Source of the DNA: Actinocorallia herbida
GTDB taxonomy: Bacteria > Actinomycetota > Actinomycetes > Streptosporangiales > Streptosporangiaceae
DNA length: 64,000 nucleotides
Direction of reading: 5' to 3'
Assembly (NCBI RefSeq): GCF_003751225.1
Contig: NZ_RJKE01000001.1
Location: 3,472,001-3,536,000, forward strand
Position numbers and translations under genes: made by a program. The notes under the pieces were generated by a model. The model was not told where the DNA came from, ran no database searches, and worked only from the letters and a program-made list of their open reading frames with translations. Each line of letters begins with the position of its first letter. The stretch's first letter is position 1. Shown piece by piece: positions 55,107 through 62,427 of the stretch.

Positions 55107-56110
55107 CCGCACACGCCCTGACCGGGGGGAACGGCCGGCTCGCCGCGCTCGGCTACCGGTACGGGCTGCTCGTCGTGCTCGCCGCGGTCACCGTGGTGTT
55201 CTCGCTGGGCAGGCCCGCCTTCGCCACCTACGACAACCTCCTCATCGTGCTGCAGTCCGTGTCGATCGTCGGGATCGTCGCCTTCGGAGTGACGGTGTCG
55301 ATGGCCGCGGGAGGGTTCGATCTCTCGGTCGGGGCCAACGTCGGGTTCACCGTGATGGTGACGGCGTTCGCGATGGTCCGGCTGAACCTGACCGGCGCGA
55401 CCGCCGTCGGGTTCGGGCTCGCGGCCGGGCTGCTGGTCGCGGCGGTGAACGTGCTGCTGGTCGTGGTGGCCCGGATCCCGGACCTCATCGCGACGCTCGG
55501 CACCATGTTCCTGTTCCAGGGACTCGCGCTGATCCTCACCTCGGGGCAGTCGATCGCGCCCGGCATGGCCGTCGGAGACGGGACCGCGCCCGGCCGGTTC
55601 ACCGAGGGATTCGGCCGGCTCGGCACCGGACGGGTGCTCTCGGTGCCCGTCCCGGTGCTCGTGCTCGTCCTGCTGGCAGGGGCCGGGCACATCCTGCTCG
55701 TGCACACCCGCTGGGGCCGCGCGCTGTACGCGATCGGCGGGAACGCCGAGGCGGCCAGGCTCGCCGGGATCCGGGTGGCCCGGCACCGGGCGCTCGCCTA
55801 CGCGGTGTCGGGGCTGTGCGCGGCCGTCGCGGGCATCCTGCTGACCGCCCGGCTCGGCCGCGGCGACGTCGGCGCGGGCGACGCCTACCTGCTCCAGTCG
55901 GTCGCCGCGGCGCTCGTCGGCTTCGCGGTGCTCGGCGCGAACCGGCCCAACATCCTCGGCACGGCGGTCGGCGCGCTGTTCATCGGCGTCGTCGTCAACG
56001 GCCTGACCATGCTCGACGCCCCGTACTACGCGCAGACCTTCGTGCAGGGCGCGCTGCTGGTCGTCTCCCTCGTCATCAGCTTCACCCTCAGCCCAGGACG
56101 GCGCAGATGA
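55103..56110 (+). CDS. ABC transporter permease, predicted methylthioribose importer
   Basis: 335 residues, about ten hydrophobic segments. It has the CUT2 motif AAGGFDLSVGANVGFTVM and the AIGGNAEAARLAGIRVAR coupling loop. Only one permease gene is present here, so the membrane part is probably a homodimer, unlike the two-permease arabinose importer. Both ends overlap neighbours by four bases. Confidence 0.9.
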   Translation: MTAHALTGGNGRLAALGYRYGLLVVLAAVTVVFSLGRPAFATYDNLLIVLQSVSIVGIVAFGVTVSMAAGGFDLSVGANVGFTVMVTAFAMVRLNLTGATAVGFGLAAGLLVAAVNVLLVVVARIPDLIATLGTMFLFQGLALILTSGQSIAPGMAVGDGTAPGRFTEGFGRLGTGRVLSVPVPVLVLVLLAGAGHILLVHTRWGRALYAIGGNAEAARLAGIRVARHRALAYAVSGLCAAVAGILLTARLGRGDVGAGDAYLLQSVAAALVGFAVLGANRPNILGTAVGALFIGVVVNGLTMLDAPYYAQTFVQGALLVVSLVISFTLSPGRRR

Positions 56111-57312
56111 GCACCTATGACCTCCTCGACGTCACCTCCGTCCCCGCCTACATCGCGTCGCGGCCCCGGCTCGCGGCCCGGGTCGATCCCGCCGCGATCA
56201 CCCGGGTCCGCGAGGTCGGCGACGGCAACCTCAACCTGGTCTTCGTCGTCTCGGCGGCCGCTGGGCCCGGCCTCGTCCTCAAGCAGTCGCTTCCGTACGT
56301 GCGGGTCGATCCGACGTGGCCGGTGACGCCCGACCGCAACGGCTTCGAGGCCGGGGCGCTGGCCGCGCACGGGGCGCTCGCGCCCGAGTACGTGCCCGCG
56401 CTGTACGACGAGGATCCGGCGCGGCATGTGCTGGCCATCGAGGACCTGTCCGACCACCGGGTCTGGCGCGGCGCGCTCAACGAAGGGCTGCGCTTCGAGG
56501 GCACGGCCGAGGACCTCGGGCGGTATGTCGCGAAGGTTGCGTTCGGTACGTCGGTCTTCGGGCTGGATCCGCAGATCCGGAAGGGGGAGCTGGCCCGGGC
56601 CGTCAACCCTGAGCTGAGCGGGATCACCGAGGATCTGGTGTTCACCGAGCCGTATGTCGAGCACGAGCGCAACCGGGTCCTGCCGGGGAACGTCAAGGAC
56701 GTCGCGGACTTCGCGGGCGATCCGGCCGTACGGGCGGCGGTGGGCCGCGCGAAGCTCACCTTCATGACGCACGCGGAGTCCCTCATCCACGGTGACCTCC
56801 ACACCGGCTCGGTCCTCGTCCGAGCGGCCACCCCCGACCGTCCCCGCTCGACCCGTGCCTTCGACGCCGAGTTCGCCTTCTACGGCCCCGTCGGCTTCGA
56901 CCTGGGCGCCCTGTGGGGCAACTTCCTCCTCGCCGCCGTTCGCGCCATGGTGCTGGACGCCTCGACCCAGGCCGCCTGGCTCCTCACCCTCCCCGCCCTC
57001 TCCTGGACGGCCTTCGAGACCGAGTTCCGCGCCCTCTGGCCGGACCGGGTGGACCCCCGGGTCTTCGAGGACGACACCCTCGAGTCCTTCCTCACCAAGG
57101 TCCGCACCGACGCCGCGGTCTTCGCGGGCGCCAAGGCCGCCCGCCGCGTCATCGGCTTCGCCAAGGTCTCCGACCTGGAATCCCTCACCCCCTACCGCCG
57201 CGAACTCGCCTCCCGCCAAGCCCTCCACGCCGCCCGGATCCTCCTCACCGATGGCCGCACGACCCCACTGAACACCCTCTTCGACCGCGCGGGCGACACC
57301 CTCACTCCGTGA
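56107..57312 (+). CDS. mtnK: 5-methylthioribose kinase
   Basis: 401 residues of the APH/choline-kinase fold. EVGDGNLNLVFVV and LVLKQSLPYVRV carry the ATP-binding residues; the catalytic loop IHGDLHTGSVLV and FDAEFAFYGPVGFDLGA are the MtnK signatures. It phosphorylates MTR at C1. ATG 56107 overlaps the permease stop, which couples import to phosphorylation, so the cell can trap MTR taken up from outside. Length matches the family (about 395-410). Confidence 0.95.
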   Translation: MSTYDLLDVTSVPAYIASRPRLAARVDPAAITRVREVGDGNLNLVFVVSAAAGPGLVLKQSLPYVRVDPTWPVTPDRNGFEAGALAAHGALAPEYVPALYDEDPARHVLAIEDLSDHRVWRGALNEGLRFEGTAEDLGRYVAKVAFGTSVFGLDPQIRKGELARAVNPELSGITEDLVFTEPYVEHERNRVLPGNVKDVADFAGDPAVRAAVGRAKLTFMTHAESLIHGDLHTGSVLVRAATPDRPRSTRAFDAEFAFYGPVGFDLGALWGNFLLAAVRAMVLDASTQAAWLLTLPALSWTAFETEFRALWPDRVDPRVFEDDTLESFLTKVRTDAAVFAGAKAARRVIGFAKVSDLESLTPYRRELASRQALHAARILLTDGRTTPLNTLFDRAGDTLTP

Positions 57313-57605
57313 GCACGTGCGGAGGCCCGCGGTCCGGATCCCTCCTTGCGGGCCACCGTGAGGCAGGCCGGATCCTTGTTCGAGCGGGTGCGCGACGTTC
57401 TGCTCTGTGGGCGCCTGCGGCGGATCCGAGACCCGGATCCTCCTCGTGGATTGTTCGCGAGACGGGTCGGACGCCCTGGTCGGGCGGGTGGACGACGTGG
57501 CGTTCGGTGAGCATGTGCGGAGGGCCCGAGGTCCTCCTCCCCGCGGACGGCCGAGAGGCGGGCCGGATGCCCTCTTCGGGCGGTGCGCGGCCTCTCGCTT
57601 TGGAA
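57309..57605. repeat. Three degenerate ~99-bp tandem repeats
   Basis: The 17-mer GTGAGCACGTGCGGAGG at 57309 recurs as GTGAGCATGTGCGGAGG at 57507, 198 bases later, with a weaker copy (GTGGGCGCCTGCGGCGG) at 57407. The copies keep order of matching stretches such as GGCCGGAT. The unit is close to 33 codons, but no credible gene covers it. Confidence 0.6.
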
Positions 57606-57824
57606 GCACGGAGAAGGGGACGGCGCAGGAGGGTGTGCGGCGGGAGGACGTTGGCACGTGGCTGACCCGGAGATGCCGGAGGTCGCCTGGGCGGCGGCGC
57701 GCCGGGCTCGGGCGGCTCTTTGTGGAACGTCGGGGTTCACCCGGTTCGTGTGGGGTGCTCTGCCCGGATGCTCTTGTGCGGGTGGGCTCTTCGATGGGGC
57801 CGGGCGTCGGCGGGCCCCGGGGCG
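57313..57824. other. 512-bp gap between mtnK and mtnCB, without a convincing gene
   Basis: The two mtn genes converge here. The first ~300 bases are the ~99-bp repeats; the rest is G-rich non-coding DNA without the third-position GC bias expected of a gene in any single frame. Local inverted pieces (GGATCC-GAGACC-CGGATCC at about 57420-57440, and GGCCCGC/GCGGGCC near 57326-57355) could act as weak terminators. Confidence 0.5.
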
Positions 57825-59063
57825 TCAGTCGGTGAGGGTGTAGGTGAACATCCAGTCGAGGAGCTCGGCGATGTGGCGGGCGGCGGCGGGGGTGGGGCCC
57901 CAGGTGTAGAGGCCGTGGGCGGCGAGGACGACGGCGGGGACGGCCGGGTCGTGGGCCGCGGCGAAGCGGTCGCCGACTTCGGCCATGTCCTGGCCGTTCG
58001 CCAGGACGGGGACCACGACCCGGTCGCCGTGGGCGGCCCGGCCGAGGCCCTTGAGCATCTCCAGGTCGTGCAGGACGACGCCGTCCGGATGGCGGCGGGC
58101 GGCGCGGACGGCGGAGAGCTGGTGGACGTGGACCACGGAGTCCGCGCCGGTCACCTCCGCGATGCGGGCGTGCAGGCCCGCCTCCGCGGACGGCCTCGGT
58201 CCCGGCCCGGTCGCCCGGCCCGTCGCGTCGACCACGGCGAGGTCGTCGGCGGTGAGGTCGGCCTTGTCGAGCCCGCTCGCGGTGACCGCGAGGCGGAACG
58301 GGTCGCGGGTCAGGACCCGTGACAGGTTGCCCGAGGTGCCGCGCATCCAGCCGAGCCCGGCCAGCCGCGCCGACTCGACGGCCAGGGCCGCGCCGACCGC
58401 GTACCGGTCGGGCAGGGCCCCGGGCGCGAACTCCGCGAGGACCGGGTGCGCCCCGAAATCGGCGTGCTCCTGCGGTTCGCCGGGACGGGCCACCCCGGCC
58501 GTCCGCCATCCCGCGGCGCGGGCGGCGTCCAGCTCGGCGGGCACGTCCGACAGGAACAGGGGAGAGGGGTCGTCCAGCGCGTCGGCGATGCGGCGATAGG
58601 AGGATTCCTCCCGCTTCGGGCCCGCGGTGACGGTGTCGAAGTACCGGTCGATCCCGGTGCCGAGGTCGCCGAAGGCGCTGTGCCCGAACCAGGGCCGCTG
58701 GCTCGCGACCGAGCCGGAGGAGAAGACGGCGAGGCGTGCGCCCTCCCGTCGCCAGCGGGCGAGCGCGCCGGGGACATCGGGGAAGAAGTGCGACGTCAGC
58801 TCGCCGGCCGCGAACCCGTCGGCCCAGATGAGGCCCTGGAGCGTCTTGAGCGGCGTCGCCTTGACGTCCCGGTCCATCCAGTCGTGCAGGACCGCGAGGG
58901 GATCGTCGTCCTCGATGGCCGCTCGCACGGCCCGCACTTCGGGAGTTTCTGAACGTTCCGTGAGGTATCGGGCGAGGCGGGGTCGAGCGTACGCGTAGAG
59001 GTCGCGGTGGACGGCCTCCGTCGCGCTCGTCGTGCCCTCGATGTCCAGGACGATCCAGCTCAC
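57825..59063 (-). CDS. Bifunctional MtnC-MtnB fusion: enolase-phosphatase E1 plus methylthioribulose-1-phosphate dehydratase
   Basis: 412 residues. Residues 1-~225 are the HAD-type enolase-phosphatase MtnC: VLDIEGTTSATEAVH (nucleophile D7), AVFSSGSVASQR and FLSDVPAELDAARAAGW. Residues ~226-412 are MtnB, a class II aldolase-fold dehydratase: GWMRGTSGNLSRV, SVVHVHQLSAV (zinc histidines) and VLAAHGLYTWG. It turns methylthioribulose 1-phosphate into acireductone in two steps. Plants have a fused MtnB-MtnC (DEP1) with the domains in the reverse order. The GTG start overlaps the mtnA stop (GTGA). Confidence 0.92.
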   Translation of the reverse strand: MSWIVLDIEGTTSATEAVHRDLYAYARPRLARYLTERSETPEVRAVRAAIEDDDPLAVLHDWMDRDVKATPLKTLQGLIWADGFAAGELTSHFFPDVPGALARWRREGARLAVFSSGSVASQRPWFGHSAFGDLGTGIDRYFDTVTAGPKREESSYRRIADALDDPSPLFLSDVPAELDAARAAGWRTAGVARPGEPQEHADFGAHPVLAEFAPGALPDRYAVGAALAVESARLAGLGWMRGTSGNLSRVLTRDPFRLAVTASGLDKADLTADDLAVVDATGRATGPGPRPSAEAGLHARIAEVTGADSVVHVHQLSAVRAARRHPDGVVLHDLEMLKGLGRAAHGDRVVVPVLANGQDMAEVGDRFAAAHDPAVPAVVLAAHGLYTWGPTPAAARHIAELLDWMFTYTLTD

Positions 59064-60064
59064 GCGTCCTCCCGGAAATGGTCGGCCAGCCGGTCGGGGG
59101 CGAAGACGCCGCGCTCGGTGACGATCCGGGTCACCAGCCGGGGCGGCGTCGCGTCGAACGCCGGATAGAAGCCCCGGGTGCCTTCGGCGGCGGTCCGGTG
59201 CCCGAGGACGTGCAGCACCTCGGCCCCGTCCCTGTCCTCCATCGCGACGTCGGCGAGGCCGGGCGCGTGAGGGTCGGGGGCGTGGACGAGCGCGTAGTAG
59301 GGCACGCCGAACTCCCGGGCGGCGAGGGCCACGGCGAGGGTGCCGACCTTGTTGACGACATGGCCGTCGAGCGTTATCCGGTCGGCTGCGGTGAGCGTGA
59401 CGTCGGCGAGGCCCGCGGCGAGCGCGGCGGGCACCATCCCGTCGGCGATGACGGTCGGCTCGTACCCGTACTCGACCAGGGTCGCCGCCGTCAGCCGGGC
59501 GCCTTGGAGGTAGGGCCGGGTCTCGGTGCAGACGAACTCGAGTCGCTTGCCCGCCTTCTGCGCGGCCTCGACCGCGCCCATCAGGTAGAAGTCGCCCCAG
59601 CAATGGGTGAGCACCTTCGCGCCGTCCGGCAGCAGCCGCGCGGCGTGCTCGCCGAGCGCGGCGCTGCGGTCCCGGTAGCGCCGGTCGTCGGCGGCGGCCG
59701 CGGCCTCGACGACCGGGAGCAGTTCCTCGCCCGGACGGTCGTCCACCACCGCGAGGACCGCCGCGATCGCGTCGCGGATCCCGTTGTTGGTCGGCCGGGT
59801 CGCGACGAGCCGCCGTCCGGCCTCGCGCAGCGCCTCGCCGGCCGCCCCCGGGCCCAGCCGGGCCGCGTCCCGCGCGGCGAGCACCATGCCGGCCGTCGCC
59901 GCGAACTTCGGCCCTGAGCTCTGCGTCACCATCTCCTCGACGGCGACCGCGACCTCCTCGACCGTTCGGCACAGCACCCAGCGGTGTCGCAGAGGGAACA
60001 CGCGACGGTCCAGAATCGTGACGCCCTCCTCGGTGACACGGACGGAGTCGGCGAGCAGCGGCAT
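59060..60064 (-). CDS. mtnA: S-methyl-5-thioribose-1-phosphate isomerase
   Basis: 334 residues of the eIF2B-like isomerase family. The substrate loop has LVATRPTNNGIRDAI, a catalytic Cys is likely in VLTHCWGDFYLMG and the Asp in TAADRITLDGHVVNKVGT. It isomerises MTR 1-phosphate to the ribulose form. THCWGD differs from the common THCNAG/THCNTG, so activity on a related 5-deoxypentose phosphate cannot be excluded. It is first in a two-gene operon with the MtnC-MtnB fusion. The ATG at 60064 is about nine bases from TATATA, so the message may be nearly leaderless. Confidence 0.88.
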   Translation of the reverse strand: MPLLADSVRVTEEGVTILDRRVFPLRHRWVLCRTVEEVAVAVEEMVTQSSGPKFAATAGMVLAARDAARLGPGAAGEALREAGRRLVATRPTNNGIRDAIAAVLAVVDDRPGEELLPVVEAAAAADDRRYRDRSAALGEHAARLLPDGAKVLTHCWGDFYLMGAVEAAQKAGKRLEFVCTETRPYLQGARLTAATLVEYGYEPTVIADGMVPAALAAGLADVTLTAADRITLDGHVVNKVGTLAVALAAREFGVPYYALVHAPDPHAPGLADVAMEDRDGAEVLHVLGHRTAAEGTRGFYPAFDATPPRLVTRIVTERGVFAPDRLADHFREDA

Positions 60065-60072
60065 ATTCCTAC

Positions 60073-60082
60073 TATATAGGTA
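60073..60082 (-). promoter_or_regulatory. AT-rich promoter element TACCTATATA of mtnA
   Basis: It is identical over 10 bases to the element before the exported sulfatase (50608-50617), in the same orientation and again followed by NNAGG. Confidence 0.45.
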
Positions 60083-60114
60083 GAGTAAAGATCGATCTTC
60101 GACAGGTGGTGGCC

Positions 60115-60801
60115 ATGACCGCAGACCCGCATCCCCTCGACGACCCGATCCGCGCCGCCCTGACCGGGCCGCACGCCCACTTCGCCGAGTGGCGCGGCGG
60201 CGTCGTCCGCTACCCCGTGGACGTCGCGCCTTTCCTCAGCCTCCCCGACCCCGCCACCGACGCCGACTGGGCCGACGCCGCGGCCCTCGCCGGTCCCGGC
60301 GGCCTGGTCCCCCTCGTCGGCGGGTCCGCCGCCCCCGAAGGCTGGGAACTCACCATGGACCTCGCCGGAGTCCAGATGACCGGCGAATCCGTGGCCGCCG
60401 TCCCCGACCCCGAAGCCGTCCGCCTCACCCCGGCCGACGTCCCCGAGATGCTCGCCCTGGTCGCCCGCACCAACCCCGGCCCCTTCCGCCCCCGCACCAT
60501 CACCATGGGCTCCTACCTGGGCATCCGCCACAACGGCCGCCTCATCGCCATGGCCGGCGAACGCCTCCACCCACCCGGCTGGACCGAGATCAGCGCGGTC
60601 TGCACCGACCCCGCCCACCGTGCCCAAGGCCTCGCCACCCGCCTCATCCACACCCTCGCCACCCAGATCCGCGCCCGCGACGAACTCCCCTTCCTCCACG
60701 CCCTGGCCACCAACACCCCCGCCATCCACCTCTACCGATCCCTGGGCTTCCACCTCCGCCGCCCCACCACCTTCACCGCCGCCAAAGTCCCCACCCCCTA
60801 A
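60115..60801 (+). CDS. GNAT-family N-acetyltransferase (FR47-like)
   Basis: 228 residues. The C-terminal half is the acetyl-CoA fold: ISAVCTDPAHRAQGLATRLI holds the RxxGxA pyrophosphate loop (HRAQGLA), and NTPAIHLYRSLGFHLRR is the closing motif. The N-terminal part (PEGWELTMDLAGVQMTG) is a second, divergent domain as in FR47/YncA-like proteins. ATG 60115 has AGGTGG upstream; an in-frame GTG at 60106 is less likely. Substrate unknown. Confidence 0.85.
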   Translation: MTADPHPLDDPIRAALTGPHAHFAEWRGGVVRYPVDVAPFLSLPDPATDADWADAAALAGPGGLVPLVGGSAAPEGWELTMDLAGVQMTGESVAAVPDPEAVRLTPADVPEMLALVARTNPGPFRPRTITMGSYLGIRHNGRLIAMAGERLHPPGWTEISAVCTDPAHRAQGLATRLIHTLATQIRARDELPFLHALATNTPAIHLYRSLGFHLRRPTTFTAAKVPTP

Positions 60802-60940
60802 CCCCGCCGGCGGGGGAACACGGCTACACGGACAACAACAAGGCCGACCCGGACAGAACACCCCGCCCGTGCGGGGAGAACCGGAGCGAGGTGGCACCGC
60901 GTCCGCCGAAGGTGGGACACCCGCTCGTGCGGGGGAACCT
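60801..60940. CRISPR. Possible degenerate type I-E-like CRISPR remnant (three repeats)
   Basis: Three hairpin repeats with a common CCCCGC-loop-GCGGGG-GAAC core begin at about 60802, 60861 and 60920, spaced 58-62 bases. The best copy is ACACCCCGCCCGTGCGGGG with AGAACC after it. The 61-base period, short stem and GGGGAAC end fit type I-E arrays of actinomycetes. The copies are already diverged (one short loop, one inserted A, one missing C), and no cas genes are in this window. Confidence 0.4.
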
Positions 60941-61226
60941 TGTGACCTGGGGTTCAAGGGGGCGTTGCGGTTGGAGATGTCGTTGGGCCGGGTGGGGCGC
61001 GGGGGTGCGGGACGAGACCGGCGTTCACATGGGTGAGGTCCGCCCGGCGGGGGGAGCGGACCGCCGGGCGCGGCGCCCGGGCGTTTCCCCGATCCGACGC
61101 GGCGTGGCGCTCGGAAATGGCGGACGGGCGCTCGCCGAGGTGGCAAGGTGAGGGCGCCGGGCCTCACGGGCGGCGGCCGGTGCCGGGAGACCGGCGCCGA
61201 AACAGGGGGACGAGGGGACTCATCTG
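60802..61226. other. 425-bp non-coding stretch before the cold-shock gene
   Basis: The first 140 bases hold the CRISPR-like repeats; the rest is G/C-rich with only short hairpins (for example GCGCCGCGCCCGGC-like runs near 61066-61080). The last ~80 bases are probably the long 5' leader typical of cold-shock genes. Confidence 0.4.
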
Positions 61227-61430
61227 ATGCCCACAGGCACAGTGAAGTGGTTCAACGCGGAAAAGGGCTTCGGCTTCATCGCGCCGGACGAGGGCGGTGC
61301 GGACGTGTTCGTGCACTTCTCCGCCATCCAGAGCAGTGGCTACCGCACGCTGGACGAGAACCAGCAGGTGTCGTACGACATGGTCCAGGGCTCCAAGGGC
61401 CCGCAGGCCGAGAACCTCACCTTCGTGTAG
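61227..61430 (+). CDS. Cold-shock protein, CspA family
   Basis: 67 residues, the standard length. The RNA-binding motifs RNP1 (KGFGFIAP) and RNP2 (VFVHFSAI) are intact in the five-stranded OB fold, beginning [15 protein letters not shown]. It acts as an RNA chaperone or transcription antiterminator in the cytoplasm. GAGGGG lies nine bases before the ATG. A hairpin follows the stop. Confidence 0.95.
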   Translation: MPTGTVKWFNAEKGFGFIAPDEGGADVFVHFSAIQSSGYRTLDENQQVSYDMVQGSKGPQAENLTFV

Positions 61431-61776
61431 CGGGCGGGTGGCGGCCCCGCCCCCAGGCGCCGGGCCGCCGTCTCCCCCTATCGAGCACGTCACCCGCCCT
61501 CCCGCGCCGCCCGAGAGCCCACGCGCCCCGCAGCCCGCCCTCCTCCCGATCGCCGCACACCCGTGCCCCCGCACAACGCCGCAGGCCCGAGGCCGCCCCG
61601 CCCTCACCCGTCCAGACCTGGACAGCCCGGCCGCGCCGATCGCGTCGCCGAGCGGTTCCACCGCGTGCAGGGTGCGGCGGCGTACGGGATCGGCATGTTC
61701 CGGGCAAGTGCGGAGCCCGCACGGCCTGGTGGTGAGCCGGGTGCGGCCGCTCGGCCGGACGGCGGTCGTGCCGGGA
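61431..61776. other. 346-bp gap without a convincing gene
   Basis: Apart from the hairpin just after the cold-shock gene nothing is recognisable. Open frames here lack third-position GC bias in a single frame and resemble no protein family. Confidence 0.4.
61432..61452 (+). terminator. Hairpin after the cold-shock gene
   Basis: A 7-bp perfect stem, GGGCGGG (61432-61438) with CCCGCCC (61446-61452), starting two bases after the stop codon. Confidence 0.5.
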
Positions 61777-62226
61777 TCAGATGGGTTCGCCCAAGGTGGT
61801 GGGACCGGTCCAGGTGAGGTCGGCGACGTTGATGACGATGGCCTCCTGGGTGGTGCGGGCGATGACGACGACGGCCGGGTCGTCGGGGTCGGGGTTCTCT
61901 TCGCGGTGGGGGACCCAAGGGGGGACGTAGACGTAGTCGCCGGGGGAGGTGCGCAGCCGGATTTCGCCCTCGGTCTCATGGTGGAAGACGAACTCCGGGT
62001 GGCCGCTGACGACGTAGATGCCGGTCTCGGACGCGCCGTGATGGTGGTCGCCGGAGGACGTCGCGGGCGCCACGAGGGTCTGGCCCATCCACAGCCGGTC
62101 CGATCCGACCGTCGTGCCGGAGATGGCCTCCAGCCGCTGCATGCCGCCGGTCTGCGCCGTGTGCCCGGACAGCGACGCCGGGGTGATCCGGTGCAGCCGC
62201 CGATGGAATGCGTCAGCCACTTCCAC
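61777..62226 (-). CDS. Cupin-domain protein
   Basis: 149 residues. The cupin motif 1 is SGDHHHGASETGIYVVSGHP (a HHH cluster and Glu) and motif 2 is DYVYVPPWVPHREENP, so a metal site of His and Glu residues is likely. The GTG start at 62226 has AAGGGAAG upstream; CTAACTAG just beyond it is a short palindrome. Such proteins bind small ligands or act as dioxygenases or isomerases; none can be chosen. Confidence 0.8.
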   Translation of the reverse strand: MEVADAFHRRLHRITPASLSGHTAQTGGMQRLEAISGTTVGSDRLWMGQTLVAPATSSGDHHHGASETGIYVVSGHPEFVFHHETEGEIRLRTSPGDYVYVPPWVPHREENPDPDDPAVVVIARTTQEAIVINVADLTWTGPTTLGEPI

Positions 62227-62427
62227 GCTTCCCTTCTAACTAGACTTTTCCGACCTGCTTACCATAGATGCGGTGACCCCTACCGCGGCGGCGAATAGGG
62301 GGCGGATACGGGTAGTCCGGCGGGCCCGCGGGTTCCTAGGGTCGCCGGTGTTCGGGTGCCGCCCGGCACGACCGGGCGGCGCGGCGAGGACGGACCGGGC
62401 CGTCCGGGAGACGGGGTGGGGGACACG

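Noticed and set aside
60062-60114. SAM-type riboswitch upstream of mtnA
   Set aside because: The ATG is only about nine bases from the likely -10 box, so there is no room for a leader structure.
61563-61817. Possible small gene in the gap after the cold-shock gene
   Set aside because: No ribosome-binding site, no codon-position GC bias and no family resemblance.
62273-62427. Small gene start (GTG 62273) upstream of the FAD-binding protein
   Set aside because: Its translation becomes an Arg/Trp/Gly-rich shadow of the flavoprotein gene and it has no ribosome-binding site.
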